Shown here: in pieces, positions 21,801-27,763 of the stretch
How positions within the stretch are numbered: the stretch's first letter is position 1
Layout: every line of letters begins with the position of its first letter
NCBI GenBank assembly: GCA_963989385.1
Contig: OZ022509.1
Span: 51,600,271-51,664,270, forward strand
Direction: 5' to 3'
Origin: Ctena decussata
Taxonomy: Eukaryota > Mollusca > Bivalvia > Lucinida > Lucinidae
Length of the DNA: 64,000 nucleotides
Notes under the pieces: model-generated
Told to the model about the DNA's origin: nothing
The model's database searches: none
The model's input: only the letters and a program-made list of their open reading frames with translations
Translations under genes and position numbers: made by a program

Positions 21801-23387
21801 CTTTGACTTTTGACCCAAAACTCATATTTTGACAATTTCAGACATGATAAGTATGTGCCACCTTGCCAATTGTTCAGGTGAGCGATTCAGGGCCTCATGG
21901 CCCTCTTGTTTCTTTTTCTCAAACTATTTTTTGGTCACAGATTTCTCTGTTTCTATGAGAGCCACTGTCTTCAAATTTTGTATACATCTTGAGAAGGGCC
22001 AAATATATTGTGGGAAAGAAAATCAAGATGCTAAGATTTCTTTTGGTCTTCTTTTTCTTTCTTTTTTCTTTTTCCCATCTCTCACTCCGGTGTAATAAAT
22101 GGGAATTTATGTCAAAGGTTTATCAGATTACTATGTTATTAGAATTATGTCTATGTTAACATCATTTGGATGCTGCTGTTGACTTTAGGCCAAGGTCACA
22201 GACAAAGAAGTTTATGTAACTTATGTTGAAATTTTGTGTTAAATATGTGTACTCGTTTGATTACATAATTTGCATTTATTTTAATGAAACCTTTTGGTAT
22301 TTGTCTTTAGGCCTTTCACTGGATTTGTAATAGATTGTCCATTTGTCTGTCTGCTAGATAACATTTGCTTGTATTAAATGTGTTTTCTTAGGCGGTGGCA
22401 CTGGCTGGGGGTATATGTGAGCCCCTGCTCACATGCTCTAGTTTTGACAAGAAGATGGGCGTCATTCCTTTACTCTGTAATGACCTCAAATACGTAAATC
22501 AGTCGGTAAAGTTTTATGATATAGTATAATGTAATGGGCAAGGTGCTGTCAAATGAGCTATCCTGTATGTGGACTGGTTTTGTTGGCAAGACAGTCTATG
22601 CATAGAAATATTTATATGCATTTGGAACTATTCTTAAAGGAAAGAATTTGCTTCTGGTGGAGCAGAGAATTGGCTCTTAGGGAGAGCAGTTCTTAAAGAG
22701 TATTCCCCAATTTTTGAGTGATACCTTAAGCACTGATAAAGTAAAAAGAATTGGAAATTGTGGAAAATTCAGAGGATTTTGAAGTGAAGGATGAGTGGCA
22801 TCCTTGATAATGTTAAAGGTTTACTTTAATACCAGAGGCCTAGATAAGAGGGAGTATTTGGTGATAATTAGGGATAATTTTTGTTAATTCGGGATAAAAA
22901 CATATGTTGTGACCCCTCATCTGAGCCGTCTCGACGAGATGGTTCAGATGAGGGGTCACAACATATGGTTTCATTGAGAAATAAAGAAAATTATCTCTCA
23001 ATTATCATCAAATACCCCTCTTATCTAGAGCTCTGACTTTAACCCTATTGCACTCAGAACAGCCAAAACTATGGAGTTTTGGCCATTCTGAGTGCAATAG
23101 TGTTAAGAAATTTTCATATGATGGTGAAGCACTGATTCTGACAAGCAATCTTTTGACATTTGAAGAGTGTTTCTTTATTTGTTTCAGGCAAAAACGATGG
23201 TTCTGTGAATCAGATACGCTACTTCAGATGTCGCCCCAGACACGGGATATTTGTTCGTCATGATAAACTCATCTGGGACAAGAAACGGAAAGGTTCTCGG
23301 AAAGTGGCTGCAATGAATCGTAGGAGTTTGACTGCTCAGTCTGGTAGCCCCGCATCAAAAAGTTCCACCGGAGGAAAACGAAAATGA
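756..23387 (+). CDS. KIF13B: Kinesin-3 family motor, KIF13B / Khc-73 type, 3' part (gene span)
   Basis: Seen: ten exons at 756-809, 1203-1355, 1809-1886, 2368-2400, 3010-3079, 7441-7482, 15172-15290, 15961-17635, 18683-18892 and 23188-23387. All have AG acceptors, GT donors and matching phases, and together give 877 residues plus a stop. Known of the family: KIF13 kinesins are plus-end microtubule motors moving membrane cargo; KIF13B and fly Khc-73 end in a CAP-Gly domain, which KIF13A lacks. The stretch ETYIEKYIKGVSAVESILTL, the following VPN block and the PLLQKDSEEEDD block align by eye with KIF13 tails, and the CAP-Gly domain is intact, which favours KIF13B/Khc-73. The motor, FHA and MAGUK-binding regions must lie upstream of base 1. 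Odd: a ~560-residue acidic linker before CAP-Gly looks longer than I would expect in vertebrates. Promoter and 5' exons are not in the window. Confidence 0.9.
940..1045. repeat. Fold-back family G copy
   Basis: ATCCAGATGAGGTAGCTC and its inverted copy meet around caaaat, and the outer part is TGTTTGCCCTCTAGTCTCTG. Related copies lie near 31835 and 41900. It sits in the intron between the first two KIF13B exons. Confidence 0.6.
1203..1355 (+). CDS. KIF13B: KIF13B exon, conserved stalk segment
   Basis: Acceptor cttgctgcag and donor CAG|GTAACT bound 51 codons in phase 0-0. The product runs from ASEDLEGMETL to LTLDRLRQ. Its second half, GETYIEKYIKGVSAVES, is close to the conserved ETYVEKYTRGV block that I recall from vertebrate KIF13 tails, which makes this the best family marker outside CAP-Gly. 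A SINE fragment follows the donor directly in the intron. Confidence 0.88.
1368..1562 (-). mobile_element. tRNA-derived SINE (family S1), minus orientation
   Basis: The right end reads, on the minus strand, as a tRNA-like head (GTAGCTCAATGGGTTAAC, box-A-like). The left end carries the 3' tail with ATCCATCC and ACTGAAATACTGTTG on the minus strand. The same head-to-tail order appears at 38146-38348 (+), and the tail recurs at 63437-63597 (-). Confidence 0.6.
1809..1886 (+). CDS. KIF13B: KIF13B exon with RTASVP motif
   Basis: Acceptor ctttcag and donor CAG|GTTAGT give 26 codons, phase 0-0, from EVAVKEMM to VPNMHQ. The LQRTASVPNMH stretch corresponds to the RRSLSTPNVH stretch of vertebrate KIF13 proteins. 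RTASVP resembles a 14-3-3 mode-1 site (RSXpSXP). Confidence 0.87.
2036..2131. repeat. 35-bp direct repeat, about 2.6 copies
   Basis: CTTCAGTTTATGAAGAAACA recurs at 2042 and 2077, then in diverged form at about 2112. This is a local tandem duplication in a KIF13B intron. Confidence 0.75.
2189..2280. repeat. Family E palindrome fragment
   Basis: AAAGGAAAGAACTTGCTCCT and an inverted arm ending in tcctataagagttgacc match the centre of the full family E element at 13731-14107. Confidence 0.55.
2368..2400 (+). CDS. KIF13B: KIF13B short exon (11 codons)
   Basis: This 33-nt exon (FVTTPPRLDEK) is preceded by cttcctttcag and followed by the strong donor AAG|GTATGT, phase 0-0. It is too small to judge by similarity. 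The support is its splice sites, its frame and its place between two phase-compatible exons. Confidence 0.65.
2818..2874. repeat. 28-30-bp direct duplication
   Basis: GAGTATGCATCAGTGCTCAA appears twice back to back. It is a simple duplication in an intron. Confidence 0.7.
3010..3079 (+). CDS. KIF13B: KIF13B exon with two possible donors
   Basis: Acceptor aatttacag opens an exon starting MRFESIQDLSFLDKK. Donor CCG|GTGAGT at 3080 ends it in phase 1. A second donor, TAG|GTGCGT, at 3170 would also end it in phase 1 and would add 30 residues (ESKSHKRAFSL through KCGL). Either form joins the next exon in frame. I chose the first because GTGAGT fits the consensus better. The added segment is GC-richer than the intron beyond it, so a longer isoform is possible. 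Confidence 0.7.
3592..3790. mobile_element. Fold-back element, family B copy 1
   Basis: A near-perfect inverted repeat: outer ends TCTAGATAAGAG / CTCTTATCTAGAGCTCTG, inner arms GTTGTGACCCCTCATCTGAA and its complement, meeting in a four-base loop. Related copies occur at 9110, 17785 and 22832, with degenerate ones at 6351, 7579, 18403 and 37690. Confidence 0.8.
3820..4112 (+). mobile_element. tRNA-derived SINE (family S2)
   Basis: The head GTGGTTGAGTGGTTAGAGC (box A) is followed 45 nt later by GAGTTCAAACCCAGG (box B), as in a tRNA promoter. A ~200-bp unrelated body and an end in tttacttttaccttt follow. It inserted in the 12-kb KIF13B intron next to a family B element. Confidence 0.7.
4753..4904. 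mobile_element. Fold-back element, family L
   Basis: GGGATCAAACATGGTTTTT at the left is inverted at the right (TTTTTTGATGTTTGATC-like), and inside it TGTTTGCCAGGTCCC mirrors GGGACCTGGCAAATG. It is a short inverted-repeat element of about 150 bp, with one copy in the window. Confidence 0.65.
4905..6340. other. Intron sequence without recognisable elements
   Basis: AT-rich KIF13B intron. Short open frames here lack splice context and biased composition. No known element was seen. Confidence 0.5.
6351..6490. mobile_element. Degenerate family B fold-back copy
   Basis: Shares GTGACCCCTCAT / ATGAGGGGTCACAACATA arms and the GAGAAATAAGAAAAATTATC flank with family B, but the outer left arm is eroded. 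Confidence 0.6.
7011..7185. mobile_element. Family E palindromic element, partial
   Basis: CTTAAAAGAAAGAATTTGCT and the inverted GCAAATTCATTCCTTTAAG meet around ccttttgga. The flanks ggggaagcaattctgcc and cccagaaagcaaacagg match 13860-14010 and 61670-61810. Confidence 0.65.
7441..7482 (+). CDS. KIF13B: KIF13B candidate micro-exon (42 nt)
   Basis: A pyrimidine-rich tract ending cttcctgttacag precedes 42 nt followed by the donor CTG|GTAAAA. The exon is phase 1-1. With the preceding g it reads ARPNFLDLRVPSLT and then passes in frame into the next exon (APGRAAL). Including or skipping it keeps the frame, as for a cassette exon. It is isolated in a 12-kb intron full of repeats but lies in none of the repeat families listed here. 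Confidence 0.6.
7579..7766. mobile_element. Degenerate family B fold-back copy
   Basis: CATATGTTGTTACTCTTCA and AATGAGGGTCACAACCTATG arms surround a short loop, with CTCCAGATAAGC at the left and TTATCTGAAGCTCTG at the right. Confidence 0.55.
8075..8313. mobile_element. Fold-back element family A, copy 1
   Basis: Ends GAGCTGCGACACGAGAAAAC and GTTTTCTCATGTCGCGGCTC are inverted repeats. Inside, CAGACTCAGATCAGTCTGGG is mirrored by CAGGCTGATCTGAGTCTG. About 235 bp, no coding capacity. There are fourteen copies across the window, both full and deleted. Confidence 0.85.
8372..8591. mobile_element. Fold-back element family C, copy 1
   Basis: Outer ends GGGGCCGTATTCATAAAG and TTATGAATACGGCCCC are complementary, and inner arms GGAGGAACAGTCTT / AAGACTGTTCCTCC meet in a tiny loop. 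It is nearly palindromic end to end. Other copies lie at 33791, 34491 and 38709. Confidence 0.85.
9003..9109 (+). mobile_element. Possible SINE head fragment
   Basis: AGTGGACTAGTGGTAACCC is box-A-like, and AAGGGTTGCATGTACAAGCC lies at the spacing of a box B but matches poorly. Only ~100 bp is present before a family B element begins. Confidence 0.35.
9110..9324. mobile_element. Fold-back element family B, copy 2
   Basis: The inverted repeat extends outward to CATATGCAGAGCTCTAG / TAGAGCTCTGCATATG, so either the target lies within a palindrome or the element ends are longer than in other copies. The inner arms match copy 1. Confidence 0.8.
9451..9610. repeat. Inverted-repeat element with ATAACTGTATT ends
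   Basis: GGGATAACTGTATTCAAAATTG is mirrored by CAATTTTCAATATAGTTATCC. The inner arms TCATTTGGGGAGGTTAAT and ATTTACCTCCCCAAATGA also pair. A second, more diverged copy lies at 54305-54475. Confidence 0.65.
9629..10813 (+). mobile_element. Stem / GTCC / tandem-core element H1
   Basis: The head GTCGCACCTGC is exactly complementary to the tail GCAGGTGCGAC near 10780. After the head comes a (CCGT)n run at 9674-9713, then about five monomers of ~164 bp starting near 9713, 9880, 10044 and 10210. These carry CTAGTGTTTAAGTCCATTTC and decay rightwards. No coding capacity. The design recalls Helentron-derived non-autonomous elements. Confidence 0.75.
10814..11169. repeat. Fragments of family I, GGGCAAGGCGCTG type
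   Basis: TATGTGATGGGCAAGGCACTG and AGCTATCCTGTACGGGGACA recur near 22535 and 35850 in the same order. The rest, with ATGACGTC and CGACAGTATATCGCAGAAC, resembles the region at 54140-54250. These appear to be pieces of an older element. Confidence 0.5.
11271..12747 (+). mobile_element. Stem / tandem-core element H2 with two different cores
   Basis: A C-run head precedes GGGGAGGGGCATTTAG and TCCTTGTCCGTCC. Three monomers of ~182 bp follow (CTCCGCAACTCCTCCTACAG at ~11360, 11541, 11722), then from 11890 about five monomers of a different ~150-bp unit with TCAAGGTCAAGGTCACA. The tail GGTGGGGGCATTCATCACC ends near TCTAGTTT. Confidence 0.65.
12756..13500. other. Intron sequence, nothing recognised
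   Basis: AT-rich KIF13B intron with an A-run at 13191-13201. No element boundaries and no frame of interest were seen. Confidence 0.5.
13509..13634. repeat. Asymmetric fold-back: three left arms, one right arm
   Basis: A 31-bp unit containing AAAGATCTAGATCTGTCTT occurs three times in tandem (13509, 13540, 13571), followed by one inverted copy at 13604-13634. A related family H sequence occurs at 24400, 26990 and 40920. Confidence 0.85.
13731..14107. mobile_element. Family E element, full-length (377 bp)
   Basis: Terminal inverted repeats ACCATATTAATCCTATTAAA and TTATTAGGATTAATATGGT enclose a palindromic centre (AAGAATTTGCTCCTCTAGGA and its inverse). This defines the ends for the partial copies at 2189, 7011, 22630 and 36800 and for the interrupted copy at 61459-62187. 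Confidence 0.75.
14410..14575. mobile_element. Short stem element, possibly a deletion derivative
   Basis: GTCTCACCTATGACTTGCAG at the left and GACAGGTTAGACACAGCATT at the right resemble the head and tail of H1-type elements (CACCT / AGGTnnGAC, then CAGAATTCTTGTTT), but no tandem core lies between them. Confidence 0.4.
14604..14792. mobile_element. Inverted-repeat element family K, copy 1
   Basis: Ends ACAGTCAAACCTGTCTTAAG and TAAGCAGGTTTGACTGT are complementary. Subterminal GGGGTCACC also pairs with GGTGACCCC. A second copy lies at 28507-28670. Confidence 0.7.
15172..15290 (+). CDS. KIF13B: KIF13B exon, PLMKPLQ block
   Basis: Acceptor ttttcccacag and donor GAG|GTAATG bound 119 nt, phase 1 to 0. 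The product includes PLMKPLQTLQEEHRESKPLL and ends KDSEE. This matches the order of the KPLMPVKEEHKK ... PLLSQEDSEEEE stretch that I recall from vertebrate KIF13. Confidence 0.87.
15319..15668. mobile_element. Fold-back element family D with triplicated left arm
   Basis: An 81-bp unit (TAGTACTAAATATCAGTATT, then TTATAAAACTTGAGAATAAT) repeats at 15319, 15401 and 15482. Then AATAAAGCACACTGATTGGC and its inverse form the hairpin, and the right arm ends at AAGTTTTATAACCTC. It lies between two KIF13B exons. A second copy is at 53829-54013. Confidence 0.8.
15961..17635 (+). CDS. KIF13B: KIF13B large exon: acidic Ser-rich linker
   Basis: Acceptor ttatttcaag and donor CAG|GTAAGC enclose 1675 nt, phase 0 to 1, with no stop in frame for 558 codons. 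The first 30 residues (EDDASPLKPHPPKP, then FVNMKLNNIIEPD) continue the conserved KIF13 block. The rest is low-complexity and rich in Ser, Glu, Asp and Asn, with many acidic-flanked Ser (SSEDS, SGESDGDE, STDSEEDE) that resemble CK2 sites. No folded domain is visible. It is probably a disordered tether between the stalk and CAP-Gly. Its single uninterrupted exon contrasts with the tiny exons upstream. Confidence 0.93.
17785..18002. mobile_element. Fold-back element family B, copy 3
   Basis: Inverted ends extend to GTATACACAGAGCTCTAG / AGAGCTCTGTGTATAC. The inner arms GACCGTCTC-type and CATCTGAACCGTC match copies 1 and 2. It sits 150 bp after the donor of the large KIF13B exon. Confidence 0.85.
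18149..18325. mobile_element. Family A copy 2, right end truncated
   Basis: The left end GAGTCATGACACGAGAAAAC and the interior are intact, but the copy stops at GATCAGACTGGGCTGC, losing the right terminal arm. Confidence 0.7.
18403..18635. mobile_element. Degenerate family B fold-back copy
   Basis: TGGAGCTCTAG at the left and TCTGGAGCTCTG at the right, with GGTCACAACATATGTTTTCA and AAATAAGAAAAATTATC in the right arm. The right end lies 47 bp before the CAP-Gly exon acceptor. Confidence 0.6.
18683..18892 (+). CDS. KIF13B: KIF13B exon: CAP-Gly domain, first part
   Basis: Acceptor ggtaatttcag and donor GAAG|GTACAG, phase 1-1, 210 nt. The exon starts EDSMSVCSFGSRADL and runs into CAP-Gly: VGESVIV, then MTGVVQFVGNVEFATGPWIG and VELDLPEG. 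These are the hydrophobic and glycine landmarks of the fold. The domain is cut by the intron at the glycine just before KNDGS. Confidence 0.93.
19072..22444 (+). mobile_element. Stem / tandem-core element H3 (outer), split by H4
   Basis: The head TATACCCCC matches the tail GGGGGTATA (near 22410), followed by TGCTCTAGTTTTG. A (GT)n run at 19135-19200 follows the head. Monomers of ~155 bp with CACAGATTTCTCAGGAACCA start near 19217, 19372, 19528, 19680 and 19838. The array is broken at 19968 and resumes at 21912 with CTTTTTCTCAAACTATTTTT. It lies in the intron that splits CAP-Gly. Confidence 0.7.
19969..21911 (+). mobile_element. Stem / GTCC / tandem-core element H4, nested in H3
   Basis: The head AGCTCACCTGAGCC and tail TTCAGGTGAGCGATTC are complementary over CTCACCTGA, and the end is GGCCCTCTTGTTT. 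CGTCCGTCCGTCC follows the head. Four units of ~450 bp (CTCCTCTGAAACCGCTGAGC type, then TTTCATATAGAGCC) start near 20054, 20519, 20963 and 21408. The flanking H3 sequence rejoins between two T residues. Confidence 0.8.
22446..22831. other. Intron sequence with family I and E fragments
   Basis: GGGCAAGGTGCTGTCAAATG (22540) and AAAGGAAAGAATTTGCTTC (22637) match pieces of families I and E. No coding signal. Confidence 0.45.
22832..23036. mobile_element. Fold-back element family B, copy 4
   Basis: AGGCCTAGATAAGAGGGAGT and CCCCTCTTATCTAGAGCTCT are inverted. The inner hairpin GTCTCGACGAGAT has the same loop as copy 2. Confidence 0.85.
23037..23106. repeat. 70-bp hairpin before the last KIF13B exon
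   Basis: TAACCCTATTGCACTCAGAA and TTCTGAGTGCAATAGTGTTA pair, as do CCAAAACT and AGTTTTGG, leaving a 4-nt loop. It ends 80 nt upstream of the acceptor and abuts a family B element. Confidence 0.75.
23188..23387 (+). CDS. KIF13B: KIF13B last exon: CAP-Gly GKNDGS loop and stop
   Basis: Acceptor tttgtttcag, phase 1. The exon reads GKNDGSVNQIRYFRCRPRHG, then IFVRHDKLIWDKK, completing CAP-Gly. GKNDGS is the signature loop of this family, which binds the C-terminal EEY/F of tubulin or EB proteins. A basic tail rich in Lys, Arg and Ser follows (RRSLTAQSGS to GGKRK) and ends at TGA 23385-23387. The end is not a PDZ ligand. Confidence 0.93.
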
Positions 23388-24176
23388 ACTATTATGTTTG
23401 ATTAGAAAATGTCCAATTCACGCTTAATCATTAGAAATGCCTTCATATATTGTTGATCTTCACACTGTACTTTTAATTCAGTGTCGATTTTAGAAACTAT
23501 TATTTTGGTCTGTTTTTGCTTTTGCTTTGAAAACAGCTGGTAAAGAAAAGGCGCAGTTGCAGGTCTCTTCCTAAAAGACTTGTTGTAAACTCTAGCTGGA
23601 AATTTCTAACCACAATAATATAATAATTGAGCCGCGACACGACAAAACCAACAATGTGGTTGTGCGCCCAGCGCAGACTCAGATCAGCCTGGGCATCTGC
23701 CCAGTCTGATCAGAGTCTTCACTGTCTGCAAGGAGGTAGCTTAGACCCTTAGCTACCCTTTGAGCACTGAACAAGGAGTCTGAGCAGACTGGGCGGATGC
23801 CCCGGCTGGTCTGAGGCTGCGCTGGGCGCACAACCACATTGTAAGTTTTCTCATGTCGCTGCTCATATGTACAACTGCAGTGCAAACCTCTCTGAAATAA
23901 TATTTTGGCAGCCTTTTCCATGAAACCCAGTTTTTCAGTGATATTCAGTAACATCAATAAAAGTGGGTATTTCACAAGGGTGTTGAAACTTCAGATCCAT
24001 GAGCTGTCGAAAAAGTTTTGTTCAAACAACCTCTCCAATCCTCTCCCCTACCTTTACGTCTGGCCCACACACACACCCCACACACAAAACAAGATCTTCC
24101 AACAAAGAAATTGGACTTGGGTTACAGATTAGTTGTTGAGCAATCTAATCGGCGTCAGGTATTGGTCAGCAATAAA
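23388..24176 (+). other. KIF13B: Probable KIF13B 3' UTR
   Basis: No coding signal follows the stop. AATAAA occurs at 23956-23961 and 24171-24176 and could direct polyadenylation. A full copy of fold-back family A (23628-23866) lies between the stop and both signals, so the transcript would carry a long hairpin if either signal is used. The true end needs RNA evidence. Confidence 0.4.
23628..23866. mobile_element. Family A copy 3, in the likely KIF13B 3' UTR
   Basis: GAGCCGCGACACGACAAAAC and the mirrored TTTTCTCATGTCGCTGCTCA define the ends. A full-length copy. Confidence 0.85.
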
Positions 24177-24348
24177 TGAAGGCATTTTAATTTATATCGA
24201 GCATTCTTTTTTTTCGTAGTATCACTTGCTAAAAATTATCGCTGTTGAATCAGCTTGGTGCAATATTTTATACATTCATCATATCAAAAATGTTACGTTA
24301 GTGTTAAACGTGATTGATGTTGCTCATTGCTGAAGTGTTCATTGTAAG

Positions 24349-24441
24349 AATTACCGTATTTCTTTGGTTGTAAGATGGGGTTTTCCATGCCAAAACAGTG
24401 CAAAAAATCTAGATCCATCTTATAAGATGGATCTAGATTTT
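24349..24441. repeat. Family H palindrome, cut by H5
   Basis: AAAATCTAGATCCATCTTAT and AAGATGGATCTAGATTTT meet directly. H5 begins inside the right arm, and related family H sequence resumes after H5 at 26830-27075. Confidence 0.6.
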
Positions 24442-24442
24442 T

Positions 24443-24667
24443 AGCTCACCTGTGAAGGTGAGCTTATAGTATAGCCTTGGTCCGTCGTCCGTCGTCGTCG
24501 GCGTCGGCGTCCTCCACACTTTTAAACATCTTCTTCTCAGAAACCACTGGGTGGATTGAAGCCAAATTTCATATGGAGCCTTAACAGGATGGGGGAACGA
24601 AACTTTATATATTTGGCCCAGGTCACATGACCAAGATGGCCGCCATGCCCATATATGGTAAAAAACC

Positions 24668-24698
<31 letters not shown>

Positions 24699-25120
24699 AA
24701 GATTGCCTTGAAACTTGGTATGTAGCATCTTGGACTCTAATACTACAAAATTTATATAAATCATGACCTTGGGTTGACCTTGACCTATTTTATGGCAAGG
24801 TCAAATTTGGTCCCTTAGGCTTTTGAATGGGAAAAGCTGAAAAAGTGCATTTTTATATTGCTATTGTGCTCTGTGAAACCGAAATGCAGTCATTGTCAAC
24901 CCCTATGAATACCAGAGGTCAAGGTCATTAAGTGACCTTGGCCAAAGGTCATTTGTCTGTTGTGTGTCAACATTTTTAGAGGACTTCTTCTCTGAAACTA
25001 CTGGGCCAATTTTAATTAAATTTCATATGCAGCCTTCAGGCAAAGCGGGAAAGAAATTTTATATATTTGGCCTAGGTCACATGACCAAGATGGCCGCCAT
25101 GCCCATATATGGTTAAAACC

Positions 25121-25152
<32 letters not shown>

Positions 25153-26828
25153 AGATTGCCTTGAAACTTGTTATGTAGCATCTTGGACTCTAGTCCTACA
25201 AAATTTATATAAAGTATGACCTTGGATTGACCTTGACCTATTTTATGGCAAGGTCAAATTTGGTCCCTTAGGCTTTTGAATGGGAAAAGCTGAAAAAGTG
25301 GATTTTTATATTGCTATTGTGCTATGTGATACTGAAATGCAGTCATCGTCAACCCCTATGAATACTAGAGGTCAAGGTCATTAAGTGACCTTGGCCAAAG
25401 GTCATTTGTCTGTTGTGTGTCAACATTTTTAGAAGACTTCTCCTCTGAAACTACTGGGCCAATTTTAATTAAATTTCATATGCAGCCTTCAGGCAAAGCG
25501 GGAAAGAAATTTTATATATTTGGTCCAGGTCACATGACCAAGATGGCTGCCATGCCCATATATGGTAAAAACCTTTCAATATCTTCTTCTCCAGAACCAC
25601 TGGGCAGATTGCCTTGAAACTTGGTATGTAGCATCTTGGACTCTAGTCCTACAAAATTTATATAAATCATGACCTTGGGTTGACCTTGACCTAATTTATG
25701 GCAAGATCAAATTTGGTCCCTTAGGCTTTTGAATGGGAAAAGCTGAAAAAGTGCATTTTTAGCTCACCTGTCAAGGTGAGCTTATAGTATAGACTTGGTC
25801 CGTCGTCCGTCGTCGGCGTCGTCGGCGTCGTCCACAATTTTAAACATCTTCTTCTCAGAAACCACTGGGTGGATTGAAGCCAAATTTCATATGGAGCCTT
25901 AACAGGATGGGGGAAAGAAAGTTTATATATTTGGTCCAGGTCACATGACCAAGATGGCCGCCACGCCCATATATGGTAAAACCCTTCAAAAATCTTCTTC
26001 TCCAGAACCAAAAGGCCTATGACCTTGAAACTTGGTATGTAGCATCGGGCATGCGGGCCCATCATAATTTATATAAATCATGACCTTGTGATGACCTTGA
26101 CCTAATTTATGACATGGTCAACTTTGGTACGTTAGGCTTTTATATGGGTAAACTCTTATACGGTGGATTTCTCAGAAACTATTTAAGTCTTAAGGTACAA
26201 TACTTGGTATACATGGTCGACTAAATGACCAGATGAAGATATTATGTCACTAAAGGTCAAGGTCATTCCGTCGGACCATCTGTCGTCAAGATTTTCAAAC
26301 ATCTTCTCCTCTGAAACCACTGGGCCGATTGAAGCCAAATTTCATATGGAGTTTCAATGGGATAGGGGAGCGAAATTTTATACCCGGGGTCTGGGTCACA
26401 TGACCAAGATGGCCGCCATGCCCATATATGGTAAAAACCCTTCAAAAATCTTCTTCTCCAGAACCAAAAGGCCTATGACCTTGAAACTTGGTGTGAAGCA
26501 TCGGGCATGCGGGCTTATCAAAATTTATACAAATCATGACCTTGCCTTGACCTTGACCTAATTTACGGCATGGTCAACTTTGGTATGTTAGGCTTTTATA
26601 TTGGAAAACGCTTAAACAGTGGAGTTCTCAGAAACTATTTAAGTCTAAGGTACAATACTTGGTATACATGGTCGACTAAATGACCAGATGAAGATATTAT
26701 GTCACTAAAGGTCAAGGTCATTCCGTCGGACCATCCGTCGTCAAGATTTTCAAACATCTTCTCCTCTGAAACCACTGGGCCGATATACTGGCAGGTGAGC
26801 GATCGTTGCCCTTGGGCGACTTGTTGGG
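24443..26828 (+). mobile_element. Stem / GTCC / tandem-core element H5 with two heads
   Basis: The head AGCTCACCTGTGAAGGTGAG with GTCCGTCGTCC appears at 24443 and again at 25761, but only one tail (GGCAGGTGAGCGATCG) exists, at 26791. Units of ~455 bp start near 24528, 24983, 25437, 25847, 26303 and 26757 and contain AAATTTCATATGGAGCC and ATGACCAAGATGGCCGCCAT. It is related to H4 in head, tail and core but diverged. Confidence 0.75.
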
Positions 26829-27080
26829 ATTGTTTTGGCAAGATGGATTTAGATTTTTGGGGTTATAAGATGGATCTAGATTTTTGGAGTTATTTAGGCA
26901 AAAACAACCCAAGTGGCAAAAAACAACCCAAGATGGATCTAGATTGGGGGGGGGGGGGGAGCAAATGAAAGATGGGAGTCTTCTGCAAACCCAAAAAATC
27001 TAGATCTGTGTTATAAGACAGATCTAGATTCTGTGGATAGTTTTGGAAGAGAAAACTCAATCTTACAGCTGAATTAAACA
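26829..27080. repeat. Family H fragments and a G-run
   Basis: AAGATGGATCTAGATTTTTGG repeats, and TCTAGATCTGTGTTATAAGA with its inverse forms a palindrome at 26990-27030. A 13-base G-run lies near 26945. Confidence 0.55.
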
Positions 27081-27690
27081 AGACTGGTTTACATATCTGG
27101 CTATGATAATTTAAGAATGGGAAAACTTATGCATTGATGAATAAATTCTTTCATCTTACAGCCCAATAAATGGGGTAATTATAAATGTGTCAGTAATTTA
27201 TTTTCATTATCAAATGTTGCTTTTAAAGCAGTATGTATCAGATATTGTATATTCCATGGTTCTATTCTCGAACAAGCATTATGTTATGTCTTTCCATTAA
27301 TACAGTAAGAAGTGAGTTGGCAGTAGGAGGGGACGGGGAATTTATAAGAATTATACGTAGATACAATTTCATGATGATAATATGAGTTATACAGAACATA
27401 CAGTTTCTGTACATGTATGTTGTCGATTATCATTAAAATTGTCTTGAAAGTACAATTCTCAAAAGAAGCTTTGCATTGTTTTATAAGATTGATCTGGATT
27501 TTTGGGGTTATTTTAAAAGGGATAAAACTATGTTCTAGCGGAATTGCACGAGACTGGTTTAGGTATTTCTAGTGTGAGGACCCATTCACATTAAAACTGC
27601 CATGCATATCATATGCTGTTCAGCAAAGGTCATAGCCTATGTTTTTGTGGCAAAATAACCCATTCCATTGGGGAAACCCCTTTAGGGGTA
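27081..27690. other. Intergenic, nothing recognised
   Basis: AT-rich with a family H trace at 27480. No frame or element ends seen. Confidence 0.45.
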
Positions 27691-27696
27691 TCTGGG

Positions 27697-27763
27697 CAAA
27701 CTGTTTGGATCCAGATCAGGCCCCACAAATGTGGGGCCTGATCTGAGATCCAAACTGTTTGCT
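27697..27763. repeat. Perfect-armed hairpin, GATCAGGCCCC type
   Basis: GATCAGGCCCCACA and TGTGGGGCCTGATC meet around aa, flanked by AAACTGTTTGGATC and GATCCAAACTGTTT. The outer arms resemble the TGTTTGC ends of family G. Confidence 0.7.

Noticed and set aside
20498..26912. Many minus-strand frames with FYHIWAWWPCWSCD-like text
   Set aside because: They arise from the conserved core units of H4 and H5, such as the complement of CACATGACCAAGATGGCC. Frames are broken at unit ends and have no start context.
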